The notes under the pieces were generated by a model. It was given only the letters and a program-made list of their open reading frames with translations, had not been told where the DNA came from and made no database searches. 49,901 nt of DNA from Clostridia bacterium (GTDB lineage Bacteria > Bacillota > Clostridia > Saccharofermentanales > Saccharofermentanaceae), in contig JAEEWG010000020.1 of the NCBI GenBank assembly GCA_016287245.1, forward strand, positions 1 to 49,901. The letters run 5' to 3'. Numbering within the stretch: position 1 is the stretch's first letter; each line of letters starts with the position of its first letter. Made by a program: the position numbers and the translations under genes. Below are positions 49,727 to 49,901 of the stretch, piece after piece.

Positions 49727-49775
49727 AGCAAAGGCGCTTGGAACGAAATTACGTCCCAGGTGCCTCTTTCACTTT
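49727..49775 (+). promoter_or_regulatory. glnN leader hairpin with a six-base loop, candidate ANTAR target
   Basis: GGCGCTTGG (49733-49741) pairs with CCAGGTGCC (49756-49764), followed by one mismatch and ACG/CGT, leaving the hexaloop AAATTA (49746-49751). A T-rich stretch (CTCTTTCACTTTT) follows, so it can act as a weak terminator. The 5' word AGCAAAGGCGCT is shared with the gltB leader. The ANTAR gene is divergent and adjacent. Confidence 0.6.
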
Positions 49776-49793
49776 TATAAGGAGGAAAAGATT

Positions 49794-49901
49794 ATGACAA
49801 ACGTACCTGAGATCTTTGGAGAATCGGTTTTTAACGAACAGATCATGAAGGCCCGTCTCCCGAAAGAAACTTACAAAGCAATGAAGAAGACCATTAATGA
49901 A
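49794..49901 (+). CDS. glnN: Type III glutamine synthetase GlnN, N-terminal 36 codons only
   Basis: The gene starts at ATG 49794 after GGAGG (49781-49785) and runs off the window. The first residues, PEIFGESVFNEQIMKARLP and KETYKAMKKTI, match the N-terminus of GSIII (GlnN), a large decamer/dodecamer form found in Clostridia, Bacteroides and cyanobacteria. It makes glutamine from glutamate, ammonia and ATP, supplying GltB-GltD encoded 6 kb away. The identification rests on the short start but that start is distinctive. Confidence 0.85.
   Translation, partial: MTNVPEIFGESVFNEQIMKARLPKETYKAMKKTINE

Overview
The window looks like chromosomal DNA of an anaerobic, low-to-mid GC Firmicute of class Clostridia. 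The reasons are a HydE maturase for [FeFe]-hydrogenase, LL-diaminopimelate aminotransferase (DapL) beside DapF, a type III glutamine synthetase with an ANTAR regulator, strong Shine-Dalgarno sites on nearly every gene, a TPP riboswitch of Firmicute form, and a DUF3793-flavodoxin pair. I cannot name a genus. No rRNA, tRNA, prophage, IS element or cas gene was seen.

Layout. Positions 1-2630 hold two GNAT acetyltransferases, a DUF4143-type ATPase preceded by four 23-bp repeats, and a TfoX-N protein. 2640-6693 is a TetR gene divergent from a MacB/FtsX-type ABC exporter, with two TetR-like palindromes between them. 6694-8723 is an iron/redox block: palindromic boxes, DUF3793 protein, flavodoxin and a DtxR-family regulator. 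8736-10974 carries a CDF metal exporter and an OhrR-glutathione peroxidase pair. 11121-16259 holds hydE and a thiamine operon (TPP riboswitch, thiM, thiE, thiD, thiC). 16314-18021 is an overlapping pair, an FMN-dependent alpha-hydroxy-acid oxidoreductase and a TIM-barrel isomerase.

18637-23609 is the most unusual gene block. It is a tight three-gene operon: a FecR-domain membrane protein, a CHASE2 class III adenylate cyclase, and a metallo-beta-lactamase-GAF-GGDEF fusion. It may couple an envelope signal to cAMP and c-di-GMP, with the MBL domain as a possible phosphodiesterase. 23775-26329 has small acetyltransferases, a second TIM-barrel isomerase, a hypothetical gene and two short coding remnants. 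26360-30670 is methionine synthesis (metF, metE) with a divergent LysR regulator. 30671-36940 has a lipoprotein, a P-type ATPase, a LUD protein, and a self-regulated flavoprotein/TetR operon.

37067-49901 is nitrogen and cell-wall amino-acid metabolism: gltB-gltD, small membrane and hypothetical genes, a YdcF-like protein, dapF-dapL, an ANTAR regulator, and the start of glnN. The gltB and glnN leaders share a 12-nt word at the base of a hairpin, which suggests common RNA-level control by the ANTAR protein.

Besides the genes, at least two intergenic regions (18239-18529 and 44451-44750) carry arrays of short inverted words held at a constant distance (40 nt and 33 nt respectively). No gene explains them.
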